Assembly: GCA_016742255.1 (NCBI GenBank)
Contig: JACVCB010000002.1
Coordinates: 82,501-146,500 of the forward strand
DNA length: 64,000 nucleotides
Origin: Leptospira sp.
Lineage (GTDB): Bacteria; Spirochaetota; Leptospiria; Leptospirales; Leptospiraceae
Reading direction: 5' to 3'
This document shows positions 63,082 through 64,000 of this stretch, piece after piece (position 1 is the first letter of the stretch; the number at the start of each line of letters is the position of its first letter). Position numbers and translations under genes: made by a program. The notes under the pieces are model-generated. The model made no database searches and was not told the DNA's origin. It saw only the letters and a list, made by a program, of their open reading frames with translations.

Positions 63082-64000
63082 TTAAGTATTTAAATTTAAT
63101 TTATAAACTGCTTCGTGTAAGGCGGGATTTAATTCTGGATCAATGATATAAATCACACGTGTGGTTCCAGCCTGTAGTGCTAAATCCATAATGGCTTTTC
63201 TACGATCAATTTTTATGCTCTTTAAATCAAAGTCTGCAATTTTAAATTTAATCCCTTTTTGGAACACAGGATTGATGCTACAAATCCTTTGGAGTTTGGG
63301 TCTTGTTTGGTATCTGCCTACATCCAAAACAAGGCAGATATCAAAGTGAGCACGTTTTTCTGAATCCACAGAAGCTGTGATCACAAAGTCACCAAAGTTA
63401 ATGATATTTTCGTTATTGGTGAGAGAACTTCCTACATAATCAAGGAGGTGGCGAATGTTTTTGTTGCTATAGGAAAAAAACGAATCGTTTAGAATCATCT
63501 TGAGTGCAGTAGAAGATTTAAAAGCAGGTCTCCAAGGTTGGTTAGAAGTTAGGGATGCATATTCGCTTGCGAGTGACAAAATCGCAATGTCTTCTTCAAA
63601 ACTGGAAGTTGTGACATTGTTTTCTTGCAAGTGTAATTGTAATTCGATATCTTGAGTGATCCTTTCTTTTCCCACTTCTCTGTTGTATTTATCTCGAACT
63701 GACATGAGTTTGGTGAAAAGTGATCTTGGGTCCGGGAAGTTATTGTTCACTCCATTACCCCGGTAAGGTCTGTGGTGGTTTAAAATCAGAGTTCGCACAT
63801 TAGATTCTACTTCTGGGGCAGGCAGGGTCATTAAATAACTAATGATGGGGTGTTGTTGGACGACCGCATATTCTTCTTTCGTGAGTTTTGGAGTTTGTTT
63901 AACTTCTAACCTTGAATACCCGACATCCATTAAATAACTTGCCATCATAAGGCTTAAGTGGTCTTTTTTATTGGATTCTTCTTTCCCTTCGTTAACAATT
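63082..64000 (-). CDS. Degenerate HD-GYP-domain protein, 5' end outside the window
   Basis: The reading frame continues past 63948 to the window edge without stop, so the N-terminus is missing. The sequence has the HD-GYP outline: DHLSLMMASYLMDVGYSRLEV replaces the metal-binding LHDIGK; LTKEEYAVVQQHP, ILNHHRPYRGNG (for HHERxDGxGYP) and LASEYASLTSNQPWRPA follow in the usual order. The His of the HD pair and the GYP triplet are missing, so cyclic-di-GMP hydrolysis is unlikely; it may act as a binding or signalling domain. The last 110 residues form an added C-terminal region. Confidence 0.75.
   Translation of the reverse strand, partial: IVNEGKEESNKKDHLSLMMASYLMDVGYSRLEVKQTPKLTKEEYAVVQQHPIISYLMTLPAPEVESNVRTLILNHHRPYRGNGVNNNFPDPRSLFTKLMSVRDKYNREVGKERITQDIELQLHLQENNVTTSSFEEDIAILSLASEYASLTSNQPWRPAFKSSTALKMILNDSFFSYSNKNIRHLLDYVGSSLTNNENIINFGDFVITASVDSEKRAHFDICLVLDVGRYQTRPKLQRICSINPVFQKGIKFKIADFDLKSIKIDRRKAIMDLALQAGTTRVIYIIDPELNPALHEAVYKLNLNT

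Noticed and set aside
1..64000. Search for CRISPR arrays, tRNA or rRNA genes and insertion sequences
   Set aside because: No repeat-spacer pattern, tRNA-like fold with CCA-type end, rRNA core sequence or transposase-like protein was found by reading.

Overview
The window looks like chromosomal DNA of a spirochete of the genus Leptospira. It is AT-rich, it encodes many small lipoproteins with loose spirochetal lipoboxes, and it has the usual Leptospira abundance of hybrid sensor kinases, class III cyclases and PP2C or RsbW-type regulators around a housekeeping core. The absence of insertion sequences and the wealth of signalling and fatty-acid genes fit an environmental (saprophyte-like) species, but genus and lifestyle are inferred from gene content only. 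I see no tRNA, rRNA, CRISPR array, prophage or transposon.

Layout. 1-2971: edge of a barrel-like envelope gene, a two-gene unknown operon and a secreted unknown protein. 3040-7740: class IIIb adenylate cyclase and a two-gene sensor kinase/receiver-kinase operon, all on the minus strand. 8133-12544: SnoaL-like protein, then an alpha/beta hydrolase-YCII-ECF sigma operon, a Cys-rich lipoprotein and a DoxX-like membrane protein. 12605-17050: a kinase-receiver-PP2C fusion and a chemoreceptor with an extra C-terminal domain. 17117-28437: an envelope-rich stretch with two metallo-beta-lactamase-fold hydrolases, an HExxH protein, about eight lipoproteins or secreted proteins (one tandem paralog pair), a PhoD-like phosphatase and a TetR regulator.

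28442-36357: minus-strand genes for a double TPM protein with a DUF4349 lipoprotein, an N-acyl-D-amino-acid deacylase-like amidohydrolase, a short 2-isopropylmalate synthase, a sodium:solute symporter and a CBS protein. The isopropylmalate synthase gene is preceded by a 16-codon leucine-rich leader peptide and a terminator, a textbook transcription attenuator. 36481-41641: a fatty-acid operon (acyl-CoA ligase, acyl-CoA dehydrogenase, MaoC hydratase) with a sensor kinase inserted in it. The dehydrogenase would pass electrons to the flavoprotein encoded by etfB-etfA at 58694-60425. 41625-47036: small DUF1292-like and HNH genes, an acyltransferase, a flavin amine oxidase and a 7TMR-DISM/RsbW-type kinase.

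47033-61646: a long minus-strand run with mainly housekeeping content: prmA, an XRE-cupin regulator, an RsmI-like methyltransferase, a HAD hydrolase, an M23 peptidase, a sterol-desaturase-type oxygenase, rsmA, a ComEC-like protein, trpS, a 656-aa unknown, a LolA-like protein, etfA, etfB and a UbiA-like membrane protein. 61725-64000: a second class IIIb cyclase converging on a truncated degenerate HD-GYP gene.

The most notable items are the leucine attenuator, the chemoreceptor with an appended SpoIIAA/STAS-like domain, the HExxH protein, the tandem GYNSECLVL lipoproteins and a hairpin that hides a Shine-Dalgarno site at 25081-25110. Start codons were re-chosen from Shine-Dalgarno sites and signal peptides where the longest reading frame looked too long; several genes seem to use TTG or GTG.
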